This document shows positions 1 through 8,723 of a stretch of 64,000 bases of DNA, piece after piece. The stretch covers positions 1-64,000 of the forward strand of contig CALAUI010000019.1 of assembly GCA_937892115.1 (NCBI GenBank), given 5' to 3'. How positions within the stretch are numbered: position 1 is the stretch's first letter; every line of letters begins with the position of its first letter. The stretch comes from an uncultured Clostridia bacterium (lineage in GTDB: Bacteria > Bacillota > Clostridia > Oscillospirales > Acutalibacteraceae). The position numbers and the translations under genes are program-made. The notes beneath the pieces were generated by a model. It searched no databases, was not told the DNA's origin, and saw only the letters and a list, made by a program, of their open reading frames with translations.

Positions 1-90
1 ATGACCCACATTTCAACAGGCGGCGGTGCTTCCCTTGAATTCCTTGAGGGTAAAGCTCTTCCCGGCATTGAAGCAGTTAACGACAAATAA
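1..90 (+). CDS. pgk: Phosphoglycerate kinase, C-terminal end (partial)
   Basis: The reading frame is open from the window edge and ends at TAA (88-90). The last residues include THISTGGGASLEFLEGK, the signature of the C-terminal, nucleotide-binding domain of phosphoglycerate kinase (ATP-dependent step of lower glycolysis). The gene enters from the left, so only about 29 residues are visible. It lies 34 nt before tpiA on the same strand, which matches the common pgk-tpiA-gpmI glycolytic order of Firmicutes. The ATG at position 1 is almost certainly internal. Confidence 0.9.
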   Translation: MTHISTGGGASLEFLEGKALPGIEAVNDK

Positions 91-124
91 TACATTCAAC
101 ATATTTTCAAAGGAGATATTTATT

Positions 125-892
125 ATGGATAAGTCACTCCGCAGACCCGTTATCGCAGGTAACTGGAAAATGAACAACACACCCGCTCAGGCAAAGGCAC
201 TCATCGAAGAAATGAAGCCCCTCGTAGCAAATGCCGACTGTGACGTAGTTCTCTGCGTTCCCTACATTGACCTTTATGCAGCTATGGAAGCGGCTGAGGG
301 TTCAAACATCAAAATCGGTGCTGAAAATGTCCACTGGGCAGAAAAAGGTGCTTTCACCGGTGAAGTTTCCGCTGAAATGCTTAAGGCAGCAGGCGTTCCT
401 TACGTTATTATCGGTCACTCCGAAAGAAGACAGTATTTCGGTGAAACAGACGTTACCGTACGCAACCGCGTAAGAGCAGCTCTTGACGCAGGTCTGAAGG
501 TTATCCTTTGCGTAGGTGAAGTTCTTGCAGAGAGAAAGCTCGGCATCACTGAGCAGATTGTATGCGCTCAGACAGAAATCGCTCTTGCAGGCGTTTCCGC
601 AGACGAGCTTAAGAATATCATCATCGCTTACGAACCCGTATGGGCTATCGGTACAGGCGAAACAGCTACCCCCGAACAGGCAAACGAAGTATGTGCCATT
701 ATCCGTAATCTTGTTGCACGTCTTTACAGCAAAGCAGATGCAGACGCATTCGTAATCCAGTACGGCGGCTCAATGAACGACGGCAACGCAGCAGAGCTCC
801 TCGCTCAGTATGACGTTGACGGCGGCCTCATCGGCGGCGCATCACTCAAGGCAGACAAATTCGCAGCTATCGTTGCGGCAGCAAGCAAATAA
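125..892 (+). CDS. tpiA: Triose-phosphate isomerase
   Basis: This 255-residue protein interconverts dihydroxyacetone phosphate and glyceraldehyde 3-phosphate in the cytoplasm. The family hallmarks are all present: the N-terminal NWKMN with the substrate-binding lysine (about residue 15), the catalytic histidine in IIGHSERR, the catalytic glutamate in AYEPVWAIGTG, and the phosphate-binding GGSMN and GGLIGGASL near the end. The length is normal for a bacterial enzyme. I chose the ATG at 125 because AGGAG lies nine bases before it; an upstream in-frame start at 26 would add 33 unrelated residues and overlap pgk. It lies between pgk and gpmI and is probably co-transcribed with them. Confidence 0.97.
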   Translation: MDKSLRRPVIAGNWKMNNTPAQAKALIEEMKPLVANADCDVVLCVPYIDLYAAMEAAEGSNIKIGAENVHWAEKGAFTGEVSAEMLKAAGVPYVIIGHSERRQYFGETDVTVRNRVRAALDAGLKVILCVGEVLAERKLGITEQIVCAQTEIALAGVSADELKNIIIAYEPVWAIGTGETATPEQANEVCAIIRNLVARLYSKADADAFVIQYGGSMNDGNAAELLAQYDVDGGLIGGASLKADKFAAIVAAASK

Positions 893-901
893 TATATTCC
901 G

Positions 902-928
902 AGCGGGTAGGCCAAAAGCTTACCCGCT
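902..928 (+). other. Strong hairpin between tpiA and gpmI
   Basis: AGCGGGTA and TACCCGCT face each other, and the inner GGC/GCT adds three pairs including one G-T, giving an 11-bp stem with a five-base loop. No T-run follows, so it does not look like a factor-independent terminator. It could be a processing or stabilising element that sets tpiA and gpmI transcript levels apart. That role is inference. Confidence 0.55.
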
Positions 929-953
929 ATGAATCTATATGAAGGTGAACAAT

Positions 954-2522
954 ATGTCAGAAAAAGTTGTACTTATAGTTATGGACGGTGTCGGCTTCTC
1001 CAAGACAGGTCTCGGTGATGCCGTTACACTTGCAAATACTCCCACTCTCGACAAGCTTCTCAAGACATGTCCCAACACACGTCTCAAGGCACACGGTGAC
1101 GCGGTAGGTCTCCCCTCCGACGACGATATGGGCAACAGTGAAGTAGGTCACAATGCTCTCGGCTGCGGTCAGATTTACTCCCAGGGCGCAAAGCTTGTAA
1201 ACGAATCCATTTCATCCGGTAAGATTTACGAATCCGACGCATGGAAGGAAATCGCATCGAACTGCAAATCAAAGAGCAGTGCTCTTCATTTTATCGGTCT
1301 GCTTTCAGACGGTAACGTACATTCAAACATCTCCCACCTTTTTGCCATGCTTGAGCAGGCAAAGGCAGAAGGCATCAAGCAGGCACACTGCCACATTCTC
1401 CTTGACGGCAGAGACGTTCCCGCAACGTCAGCACTTACCTATGTTGATGCACTTGAAGAAAAAATCGCTTCCCTTAATGACGACAGTTTCACAGCCGATA
1501 TCGCTTCCGGCGGCGGCAGAATGAAAATTACCATGGACCGCTACCAGGCAGACTGGAATATGGTCAAGCTGGGCTGGGATACCCACGTAAAAGGTCTCGG
1601 CAGACAGTTCGCAAGTGCAAAGGAAGCTATTGAAACATACAGAAACGAAATCAGCGGCGTCATCGACCAGGATCTTCCCGCATTCGTTATCGGTAAGGAC
1701 GGCAAGGCAATCGGACCCGTCAACGACGGTGACAGCGTAATTCTCTACAATTTCCGCGGCGACAGAGCTCTCGAGCTGAGCATGGCGTTTGATTATGACG
1801 ACTTTGATTCGTTTGACAGAGGAGCAAAGCCCGACGTGGTTTACGCAGGTATGCTCCAGTATGACGGCGACCTCAAGCTCCCCGCAAGATACCTTGTAAA
1901 TCCTCCCGAAATCAAGGACACACTTGCACAGCTTCTCGTATCAAAGGGTATGAAACAGTTTGCTGTTTCCGAAACGCAGAAATACGGTCACGTTACCTAC
2001 TTCTGGAACGGCAACAAGAGCGGAAAATTCAGCGAAGAGCTTGAAACATACATGGAAATCCCCTCAGACAAGGTTTCGTTTGACGAGCGTCCCTGGATGA
2101 AGTCCGCAGAGGTTACCGATGCGGTTATCGAAGCAATGAAATCCGGAAAATACGATTTCATCCGCTGTAACTATCCCAACGGCGACATGGTAGGTCACAC
2201 GGGCTCTCTCGATGCCACCATCACCGCGGTTGAATCCGTAGACCTCGGTCTTGCAAGAGTTCTCAAGACCGCGGACGAGCTCGGCATTACCGTACTCATT
2301 ACCGCAGACCACGGCAATGCAGACGAAATGCTTGAAAAGAACAAGAAGGGTGCAGTTCAGGTAAGAACTGCTCATTCACTCAACCCCGTACCCTTTATCA
2401 TCTACTCAAAGAACGAATACACAATCAAGGAAGGCAATTACGGCCTTGCAAACGTTGCTCCCACGGTGGCAAAGATATTCGGTATCGAGCCCTATGCAAG
2501 CTGGGAAGCATCCATGATCTGA
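954..2522 (+). CDS. gpmI: 2,3-bisphosphoglycerate-independent phosphoglycerate mutase
   Basis: The protein (522 residues) converts 3-phosphoglycerate to 2-phosphoglycerate using two metal ions, Mn2+ in well-studied Firmicutes homologues. It belongs to the alkaline phosphatase superfamily. Visible signatures are VLIVMDGVG at the N-terminus (metal ligand Asp), MGNSEVGHNALG with the phospho-accepting serine at about residue 62, LLDGRDVPATSA, and the C-terminal metal site TADHGNADEM. I place the start at the second ATG (954), which has AAGGTG six bases upstream; the ATG at 939 has no ribosome-binding site. A metal-exporter gene follows after only 22 nt, so the two are probably one transcript. Confidence 0.96.
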   Translation: MSEKVVLIVMDGVGFSKTGLGDAVTLANTPTLDKLLKTCPNTRLKAHGDAVGLPSDDDMGNSEVGHNALGCGQIYSQGAKLVNESISSGKIYESDAWKEIASNCKSKSSALHFIGLLSDGNVHSNISHLFAMLEQAKAEGIKQAHCHILLDGRDVPATSALTYVDALEEKIASLNDDSFTADIASGGGRMKITMDRYQADWNMVKLGWDTHVKGLGRQFASAKEAIETYRNEISGVIDQDLPAFVIGKDGKAIGPVNDGDSVILYNFRGDRALELSMAFDYDDFDSFDRGAKPDVVYAGMLQYDGDLKLPARYLVNPPEIKDTLAQLLVSKGMKQFAVSETQKYGHVTYFWNGNKSGKFSEELETYMEIPSDKVSFDERPWMKSAEVTDAVIEAMKSGKYDFIRCNYPNGDMVGHTGSLDATITAVESVDLGLARVLKTADELGITVLITADHGNADEMLEKNKKGAVQVRTAHSLNPVPFIIYSKNEYTIKEGNYGLANVAPTVAKIFGIEPYASWEASMI

Positions 2523-2544
2523 TTTTCAGACCGGAGGAATCAAA

Positions 2545-3441
2545 TTGACGGAAACAGTAAACACAATAGTTGACAACGCATGGGATATTATTCTTGATAC
2601 GGTGACAGACACGGCAAAGCTTATCCCCTTTCTGTTTCTCACCTATCTGCTTATGGAATTTATCGAGCATAAGACATCGGAAAAATCCGGGTCGCTAATG
2701 GCGAAGGCGGGTAAATTCGGACCCGTTCTCGGCGGTCTGCTCGGCATAATACCTCAGTGCGGGTTCTCGGCTTCTGCGGCAGGTCTATATTCCGGCAGAT
2801 TGATTACCCCGGGCACTCTCACGGCAATATTTCTCTCAACATCTGACGAAATGCTGCCCATATTCATATCCGAACACGACAAGATAAGCACAAAATCAAT
2901 TATTGAAATCCTTGTAATCAAGGTCGTGGCGGCAATAATCTTCGGCTTTGCCGTTGATATGGTTATGCACATAAGACACAAGGACAGTCAAAAGCTTGAA
3001 ATACAGAGCATCTGTCAAAACGAGCACTGTCATTGTGAAGAAGGCGGTATATTCAAATCGGCACTTATCCATTCGGGTCAGATAGTGGCGTTCATATTTA
3101 TTATTTCGCTTATTCTCAACACGGTGGTAACTGTCGTGGGCGAAGACACTCTCGGCAAACTCTTCGTCAATATTCCTTTTGTGGGATGCCTGATATCAAG
3201 TCTTATCGGGCTTATCCCCAACTGCGCCGCTTCCGTTGTTATAACTGAGCTGTACCTTTCCGGCGTAATAAGTGCAGGTACGCTTATTTCCGGATTGCTT
3301 ACGGGATGCGGTATAGGTTTACTGGTACTGTTCCGTACCAACAGGAACAATCTCAAGGAAAATATATCAATTCTTTCCCTGATGTATTTCTTCGGAGTAG
3401 CTGCGGGATTTATGGTGGAATTGACGAAAATAGAAATATAA
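2545..3441 (+). CDS. Putative manganese/heavy-metal exporter (ArsP_2-type, about 10 TM)
   Basis: This is a 298-residue polytopic membrane protein. It contains two internal half repeats, each with a pore-like motif: GIIPQCG (67-73) and GLIPNCA (222-228), both followed by a small-residue helix. An acidic DEM follows the first. A cysteine/histidine cluster, HCHC (161-164), sits in the cytoplasmic-type linker between the halves and looks like a metal sensor or ligand site. This layout fits the family called putative manganese transporter or arsenic efflux protein (PF11449). The start is TTG with a perfect GGAGG seven bases upstream. It follows gpmI by 22 nt. The family is fairly sure; the substrate is not established. 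Confidence 0.75.
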   Translation: MTETVNTIVDNAWDIILDTVTDTAKLIPFLFLTYLLMEFIEHKTSEKSGSLMAKAGKFGPVLGGLLGIIPQCGFSASAAGLYSGRLITPGTLTAIFLSTSDEMLPIFISEHDKISTKSIIEILVIKVVAAIIFGFAVDMVMHIRHKDSQKLEIQSICQNEHCHCEEGGIFKSALIHSGQIVAFIFIISLILNTVVTVVGEDTLGKLFVNIPFVGCLISSLIGLIPNCAASVVITELYLSGVISAGTLISGLLTGCGIGLLVLFRTNRNNLKENISILSLMYFFGVAAGFMVELTKIEI

Positions 3442-3508
3442 ATTTGTGATTTCACATAAAATTAAAACATTTTTATTCGCATAGGTTTATTTTTACACAG
3501 TATTATGT

Positions 3509-3514
3509 TATAAT
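3509..3514 (+). promoter_or_regulatory. Probable extended -10 promoter of the repeat-protein gene
   Basis: TATAAT is preceded by TGT, an extended -10, about 45 bases before the start of the secreted repeat protein. No good -35 is seen at the proper spacing. The preceding gene ends at 3441, so an independent promoter here is reasonable. Confidence 0.5.
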
Positions 3515-3558
3515 ACGCATTAATAATTCCGTTATTGCGGAAATTTTGGAGGTAATTT

Positions 3559-6500
3559 ATGAAAGCTTATGCAAAAAGTTTCAAAAAGATTCTCGCTGCA
3601 GTGCTGACGGTAATCATGGTATTCTCATGCTTTATCATGGCAGTATCCGCTGAGGATCCCCTCACACTTAAAGTTGAACTTACGGCAGACAAGGACGCAA
3701 AGACAATCACAGCCGCGGTTGAGGCACCCGAGGGCTATGAAATCAACTCCGATACAATTGCGTTCACCGTCAGTCCCAACGCTGACAAAACACTGACAAC
3801 AAACAACGGCTGTATCTTCTACAATCTCAAATACGGTACCAAGTATGTTGTTGACGTAACTTGCGAAGTTACAAAGAACGGCGGTTCAATCACCAAGTCA
3901 GCTGCCGGTAAGAATGAAAAGACACTTGAAAAGAAGGACGGCCCTGCCGCTCCCGAAGGTCTTATGGTTGAAGCAATCACAGATGACAGCATCACGGTTA
4001 CCAAGATTGACAATGCCATCTATTCACTCAACAACGGTGAATATACCTCAGACAACGAATTCAAGGGTCTTTCAAACGGTCAGACCTATACCATCTCCGC
4101 AAAATATGCAGAGACTGATGACACCAAGGAAAGTGATATCGTTACCTGCAAGGCAACTCTCGATTCATTCGTAAAGGTTGCTGACTATAACGACCGCGGT
4201 CTTGCTTTCTATGCAATTTCCAACAACACCGGCAAGACCATCACCGTTTATCCCGTTATGGGCGAAATCGAAGAAATCAGCGTAGTTCCCACCGCACTCA
4301 AGAACGAGCAGCCCGACGGTTCCTTCCTTCTTTACAATCTGAACGCTGACACCGATTACGTAATCACAGCCAACGGTGACAGCTCCGCTACAATAACCAT
4401 GTCCATCGTTGACCTTACAAGAACGGCTCCCGCCAACTTCAAGGTCATCAGCGGCACAAAGGATTCCGTAAAGGTTTCCGAATACACCGACAAAGCCGTT
4501 GAATACACAATCGACAACTGGGCAACAAAGCAGGATTCAAACGAATTCACAGGTCTTACCGCAGGTACCGAATACACCATCAAGGTAAGATACAAGGCAA
4601 CGGAAACAAAGCCCGAAAGCTATGATGCCGAAGTAACTTACAAGCCCCTTGCAAGTCAGGAAGCTCCCAAGGCATCCGACATTAAGGTAGAATCAAGAAC
4701 AGAGGATTCCATCACTCTCACTGCTATTAAGGGCGCAGAGTACTCAATCCTCAACGGTGCAGAATGGCAGGATGACCCCACCTTCAGCGGTCTTACCGCA
4801 GGCACCGAATACACATTCCAGGTAAGAATGAAAGCAACCGAAACTGCAAATGCAAGCGATGCAGTTCAGGTCAAGGGTACTCCCAAGGCAGTTCAGTCCG
4901 CTCCCGCTGACTTTGCAGTAACCGCTCTTACCAAGACATCCGTTACGGTTACAAGCTACGCCGCAGGCGGAGTTCAGTATTCAAGAGACAACAACGAAAA
5001 AGATCCCGATAAGAAGGTATGGCAGGACAGTAACACCTTCAGCGGTCTTTCAACAGGTGCAGAGTACACAATCTACGCAAGATATAAAGAGACAGATACC
5101 AAGCAGGCAAGTGAAATGGTTTCCGTAAAGGTTGTTCCCAGCGAAATTTCACTGGTAGTAAAGACAGCCGAAATCAAAAACGGTAGCGGTTACATTAACA
5201 TCACCGTTACCTACGATGAAAACTATGAGCTTACCGGCGTTACCCTCAAGAAGGCAGACAGCGATACGGTTATCGAGCCCGCAAACGATCCCGTTGACGA
5301 AGCTAAGGACGGCGTTACCTCCGCTATTTTCGTAAATCTCGAAATCGGCGTTGCTTATGAGGTATCCGCAACAGCTCACAAGAACGACGGCGATACAAAG
5401 GCAACAATCAACGTTGAAATCAAGAAGAAGGACTGCGAGCTTGTTCCCACCGGTTTCAAGGTAGAAGCAATCACAGAGGATTCCGTTACTCTTACAAAGA
5501 TTGACGGTGTTGAATACAGCAAGGACGGTACAAACTACGTTGAAAGCAACGAGTTCAAGGGTCTTGAAACAGGTAAGGAATATACCTTCTACGCAAGATA
5601 TGCAGAAACTGCAGATACAAATGCAGGTGAAGCAGTATCCGTAAAGGCAACTCCCAAGAAGGCCATGGACAAGCCCACCACTCCCGTTCTTGTATCAAAG
5701 ACAAAGGATACCATCACCATTAAGGAAATCAAGGGTGCTGAGTATTTCATCAACATCAAGGGCGACACACATCCCGATACCGGCTGGACAACAAGCACAA
5801 AGTTCACCGGACTTGCAGAAGAAACAGAGTATGAAATCTTTGCAAGATATCCCGAGACTGCAACAACGCAGAAGAGTGAAGAGTCAACAGCTCTTGTAGT
5901 CAAGACTCTCAAGGCATCTGCAAATCAGGTTCCTCCCGCTCCCACATTCCAGAACGTTACAGAGCACAGAATCGTAATCAATGAAATCAACGGCTGCGAA
6001 TATATGCTCTACAAAGAGGGCGAAGAGTCCAAGGGCGTATGGAAGACCACCAACGAGTATCAGAATCTTGAAGCAGGTACATGGTACTGCGCTAAGATGA
6101 GAATTCCCGTTGACGAGACAGTTCAGGAGCCCAACCCCGAGTCAAAGGTTTCCAGAATCAAGACAAATACCGCTGCTCCCTACATCATTGACGAAAGCAA
6201 GCTTGAGGACTTCACCTTAACAACAGATAACGGTAAGTTCACGGTTGAAGCTAAAGCAGTCAAGAAGGCAACCACAGACGAACAGTGGGGCGATATCAGA
6301 TTCATCCCCGCTAAGTATCAGGTAGTAAAGGACGGAGCAATCGTACTTGAAGGAAGCTTCACCACTTCCGATGCCAAGACATACAAGGCAGAAGGTTCCG
6401 TATCGGCATCCGGTGATTATACAATCAGCGTTGTTTACAACAAGCAGAGATTCAACGGAACAGCATACGAAACAATCTCCAATCCCGCACAGAGCAAGAC

Positions 6501-6648
6501 ATTCACGGTAAAGAACATCATCCTCTACTACATCGGCAAGTTCTTCACCTTCATCGGAACAACCATTCCTCAGCTCATCATGAAGTTCTTTGATTGGTTC
6601 AGAAGTTCCGACATCAAGATTCCCACAACCACAACGACCGCACTTTAA
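3559..6648 (+). CDS. Large secreted protein with fibronectin type III-like repeats
   Basis: This 1029-residue protein is probably exported and surface-exposed. It starts with a signal peptide (positively charged MKAYAKSFKK, a hydrophobic core, probable cleavage after VSA near residue 31). The body consists of about seven repeats of roughly 70-80 residues, each with the pattern DS-[IV]-T-[VL]-T, GAEYS, F-x-GL-x-x-G-x-EYT, ARY-x-x-T, as in fibronectin III modules, interspersed with two or three related Ig-like domains. The end is unusual: a hydrophobic aromatic stretch (FFTFIGTTIPQLIMKFFDWF) followed by IPTTTTTAL, with no LPXTG motif. The start has GGAGG upstream. The gene has strong CCC proline bias like the ribosomal genes next to it, suggesting high expression. 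Binding or structural roles are likely, but no ligand can be read from the sequence. Confidence 0.8.
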   Translation: MKAYAKSFKKILAAVLTVIMVFSCFIMAVSAEDPLTLKVELTADKDAKTITAAVEAPEGYEINSDTIAFTVSPNADKTLTTNNGCIFYNLKYGTKYVVDVTCEVTKNGGSITKSAAGKNEKTLEKKDGPAAPEGLMVEAITDDSITVTKIDNAIYSLNNGEYTSDNEFKGLSNGQTYTISAKYAETDDTKESDIVTCKATLDSFVKVADYNDRGLAFYAISNNTGKTITVYPVMGEIEEISVVPTALKNEQPDGSFLLYNLNADTDYVITANGDSSATITMSIVDLTRTAPANFKVISGTKDSVKVSEYTDKAVEYTIDNWATKQDSNEFTGLTAGTEYTIKVRYKATETKPESYDAEVTYKPLASQEAPKASDIKVESRTEDSITLTAIKGAEYSILNGAEWQDDPTFSGLTAGTEYTFQVRMKATETANASDAVQVKGTPKAVQSAPADFAVTALTKTSVTVTSYAAGGVQYSRDNNEKDPDKKVWQDSNTFSGLSTGAEYTIYARYKETDTKQASEMVSVKVVPSEISLVVKTAEIKNGSGYINITVTYDENYELTGVTLKKADSDTVIEPANDPVDEAKDGVTSAIFVNLEIGVAYEVSATAHKNDGDTKATINVEIKKKDCELVPTGFKVEAITEDSVTLTKIDGVEYSKDGTNYVESNEFKGLETGKEYTFYARYAETADTNAGEAVSVKATPKKAMDKPTTPVLVSKTKDTITIKEIKGAEYFINIKGDTHPDTGWTTSTKFTGLAEETEYEIFARYPETATTQKSEESTALVVKTLKASANQVPPAPTFQNVTEHRIVINEINGCEYMLYKEGEESKGVWKTTNEYQNLEAGTWYCAKMRIPVDETVQEPNPESKVSRIKTNTAAPYIIDESKLEDFTLTTDNGKFTVEAKAVKKATTDEQWGDIRFIPAKYQVVKDGAIVLEGSFTTSDAKTYKAEGSVSASGDYTISVVYNKQRFNGTAYETISNPAQSKTFTVKNIILYYIGKFFTFIGTTIPQLIMKFFDWFRSSDIKIPTTTTTAL

Positions 6649-6710
6649 TCAAGGAGTACGGAAATAAAAGTAAAATCAAGTAAAATATTATAAAAAATAA
6701 ATATTAATAC

Positions 6711-6739
6711 TTGAAATGATACCCTGCGTGTGATATAAT
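6711..6739 (+). promoter_or_regulatory. rpsB-tsf promoter
   Basis: TTGAAA (6711-6716) and TATAAT (6734-6739) are separated by 17 bases, with an extended -10 (TGTGATATAAT). Transcription should begin near 6746, leaving a leader of about 118 nt before rpsB. The -10 box lies in the loop of a 12-bp inverted repeat, so the promoter and the hairpin overlap. Confidence 0.85.
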
Positions 6740-6762
6740 GCTTGAGCAATTCACACGCAGGG
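6722..6762 (+). terminator. 12-bp inverted repeat, probable terminator of the upstream gene, overlapping the rpsB promoter
   Basis: CCCTGCGTGTGA and TCACACGCAGGG form a perfect 12-bp stem around a 17-base loop, followed by CTATTTTTATT. For transcripts arriving from the secreted repeat gene this is a factor-independent terminator. As double-stranded DNA the same palindrome brackets the rpsB -10 box, so it could also be a protein operator. Which use applies cannot be decided from sequence alone. Confidence 0.7.
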
Positions 6763-6863
6763 CTATTTTTATTGCCTGTGCGGGGTCAAACCCGTTGCAA
6801 TATCAGGACCTGCGGCGGTTGTGTCTGACATTAGATACAAAATTAACTAAGGAGGAAAAAATC
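6763..6863 (+). promoter_or_regulatory. Structured leader upstream of rpsB
   Basis: About 100 transcribed, non-coding bases lie between the promoter hairpin and rpsB. They contain GCGGGG...CCCGTTGC and CAGG/CCTG pairings that can form at least one stem-loop before the GGAGG (6851-6855). Ribosomal protein operons are often autoregulated through such leaders. I do not recognise a named family, so a regulatory role is inference. Confidence 0.4.
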
Positions 6864-7610
6864 ATGTCAGTAGTTTCAATGAAACAGTTACTCGAAGCAG
6901 GTGTTCACTTCGGTCATCAGACCAGAAGATGGAACCCCAAAATGGCAGAGTACATCTTCACAGAGCGTAACGGTATCTACATCATCGACCTTCAGAAGAC
7001 CGTTAAGAAGCTCGAAGAGGCATATCTCTTCATCCGTGAAATCGCTGCAGACGGCGGCGAAGTACTCTTCGTAGGTACTAAGAAGCAGGCACAGGACAGC
7101 ATCAAGGAAGAAGCTATCCGCTGCGGTATGCCCTTTGTCAACGCTCGTTGGCTCGGCGGTATGCTCACAAACTTCAACACAATCAAAAAGAGAATCGCAA
7201 GACTTGCTCAGCTCAAGGCAATGGAAACCGACGGCACATTTGACAAGCTTCCCAAGAAGGAAGTTACAAAGCTCAGCCTCGAAATCGAAAAGCTTGAGAA
7301 GTTCATGGGCGGTATCACAGAAATGAAGAAGCAGCCCGCTGCTATGTTCATCGTTGACCCCCGCAAGGAAAAGATTGCCGTTCTCGAAGCTAAGAAGCTC
7401 GGTATCCCCATCGTTGCTATCGTTGATACAAACTGCGATCCCGATGAGGTTGACTATGTAATCCCCGGCAATGACGATGCTATCCGCGCTGTTAAGCTTA
7501 TCGCAGGCGCTATGGCAGATGCAGTTATCGAAGGCAGACAGGGCGAGCAGACCGCTCCCGAAGCTGCTCCCGAAGCTGAAGCTGAAGAAGCAAAGACTGA
7601 GGAGGAATAA
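6864..7610 (+). CDS. rpsB: 30S ribosomal protein S2
   Basis: The 248-residue product is ribosomal protein S2, needed for the small subunit and for docking of S1 or the mRNA platform. Diagnostic stretches are LLEAGVHFGHQTRRWNPKM, the WLGGMLTNF motif and the C-terminal IVAIVDTNCDPD and PGNDDAIRA. A glutamate/alanine-rich tail follows, as is common in Clostridia. I chose the ATG at 6864 because GGAGG lies nine bases before it; a longer in-frame reading from 6738 would run through the promoter. It is followed four bases later by tsf, the universal rpsB-tsf pair. Proline is encoded almost entirely by CCC, in line with high expression. Confidence 0.98.
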   Translation: MSVVSMKQLLEAGVHFGHQTRRWNPKMAEYIFTERNGIYIIDLQKTVKKLEEAYLFIREIAADGGEVLFVGTKKQAQDSIKEEAIRCGMPFVNARWLGGMLTNFNTIKKRIARLAQLKAMETDGTFDKLPKKEVTKLSLEIEKLEKFMGGITEMKKQPAAMFIVDPRKEKIAVLEAKKLGIPIVAIVDTNCDPDEVDYVIPGNDDAIRAVKLIAGAMADAVIEGRQGEQTAPEAAPEAEAEEAKTEEE

Positions 7611-7614
7611 TACA

Positions 7615-8712
7615 ATGGCATTTACAGCTAAAGACGTACAGGCACTCAGAGAAAAAACCGGCGTTGGTATGATGGACTGCAAAAAGGCACTTACCGAAGC
7701 TGACGGTGATGTCGAAAAGGCAATGGAAATACTCCGTGAAAAGGGCCTTGCTTCCGCAGCAAAGAAAGCAAGCCGTGCAGCTGCAGAAGGTACTGTAGCA
7801 GCTTTCAGCACCGCTGATGCTTCTGCCCTTGTAGAAATCAACTGTGAGACCGACTTCGTAGGTAAGAACCCTGAATTCGTAGGTCTTGCAAATGCAATCG
7901 CAAAGACTGTTGCAACAGTTAAGCCCGCTGATCTTGATGCACTTAACGCAGCAACAATCGCTGACGGCACACTTTCAGTTGCCGACGCTCTTCAGGAGCT
8001 CTTCCTCAAGATTCGTGAAAACATGAAGCTTCGCCGTTTTGCTCTTGTAGAAGGCAAAGCTGTTTCCTATATCCACGCAGGCGGTACGGTAGGCGTTCTC
8101 GTTGAGTTTGATACCGACGATGCTACCGCTGCTAAAGACGAATTCATCGCTATGGGCAAGAACGTTGCAATGCAGGTTGCAGCTATGAGCCCCGAATATC
8201 TTGCAAAAGAAGATATCTCCGCTGACGAGCTTGCAAAGATGAAGTCAATCATCATTGATTCTTCACTTAACAAGGCAGACACACTTCCCAAGCCCATCCT
8301 CGTTGAGCTCTGCACAAAGTGCTGCGACGAGAAGCTCTGGAGTGACGAAGATATCGCTGCTTATAATGAGCAGAAGAACAACAAGTTCCTCTTCAACTTC
8401 CTTTCAAAGGAAGCTGTTGCAAAGCTTGCTGAGCTTGCAGTTGCAGGTAAAGAGAAGTATGTTGACAATAAGATCTTTGCCGGCGCAGTTGAAGGTCGTC
8501 TCAAGAAGCAGCTCAAGGAAGTTTGCCTTCTTGAACAGGAATTCGTACGTGCTGACCTCTTCGAAGGCAACGTTGGCGGTTACGTAGCAGACGTAGCTAA
8601 GAAGCTCGGTGCCGACATCAAGGTTAAGAAGTTCGTTCGTTTCGCAAAGGGCGAAGGCCTTGAGAAGAAGGTTGACGATTTCGCAGCTGAAATCGCAAGC
8701 ATGGTTAAATAA
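7615..8712 (+). CDS. tsf: Translation elongation factor Ts
   Basis: EF-Ts recycles EF-Tu by releasing GDP. The 365-residue protein begins with the UBA-like domain (FTAKDVQALREKTGVGMMDCKKAL) and contains the key ETDFV motif that inserts beside the EF-Tu nucleotide site (about residues 80-84). It is clearly longer than the roughly 280-295 residues of E. coli and Bacillus EF-Ts; the extra length is in the dimerisation region after the core. The ribosome-binding site GGAGG is formed by the last codons of rpsB, so the two are translationally linked. A clear terminator follows. Confidence 0.96.
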   Translation: MAFTAKDVQALREKTGVGMMDCKKALTEADGDVEKAMEILREKGLASAAKKASRAAAEGTVAAFSTADASALVEINCETDFVGKNPEFVGLANAIAKTVATVKPADLDALNAATIADGTLSVADALQELFLKIRENMKLRRFALVEGKAVSYIHAGGTVGVLVEFDTDDATAAKDEFIAMGKNVAMQVAAMSPEYLAKEDISADELAKMKSIIIDSSLNKADTLPKPILVELCTKCCDEKLWSDEDIAAYNEQKNNKFLFNFLSKEAVAKLAELAVAGKEKYVDNKIFAGAVEGRLKKQLKEVCLLEQEFVRADLFEGNVGGYVADVAKKLGADIKVKKFVRFAKGEGLEKKVDDFAAEIASMVK

Positions 8713-8723
8713 TTAACGCAAAA

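Noticed and set aside
3900..6200. Repeated DNA that could be taken for a tandem or CRISPR-like array
   Set aside because: The repeats are about 70-80 codons long, diverged and in frame; they encode fibronectin III-like modules.
6888..7970. A 360-codon open frame on the minus strand opposite rpsB and tsf
   Set aside because: It lies wholly antisense to two certain genes, is low in complexity and has no ribosome-binding site; it is a by-product of the biased codon use of those genes.
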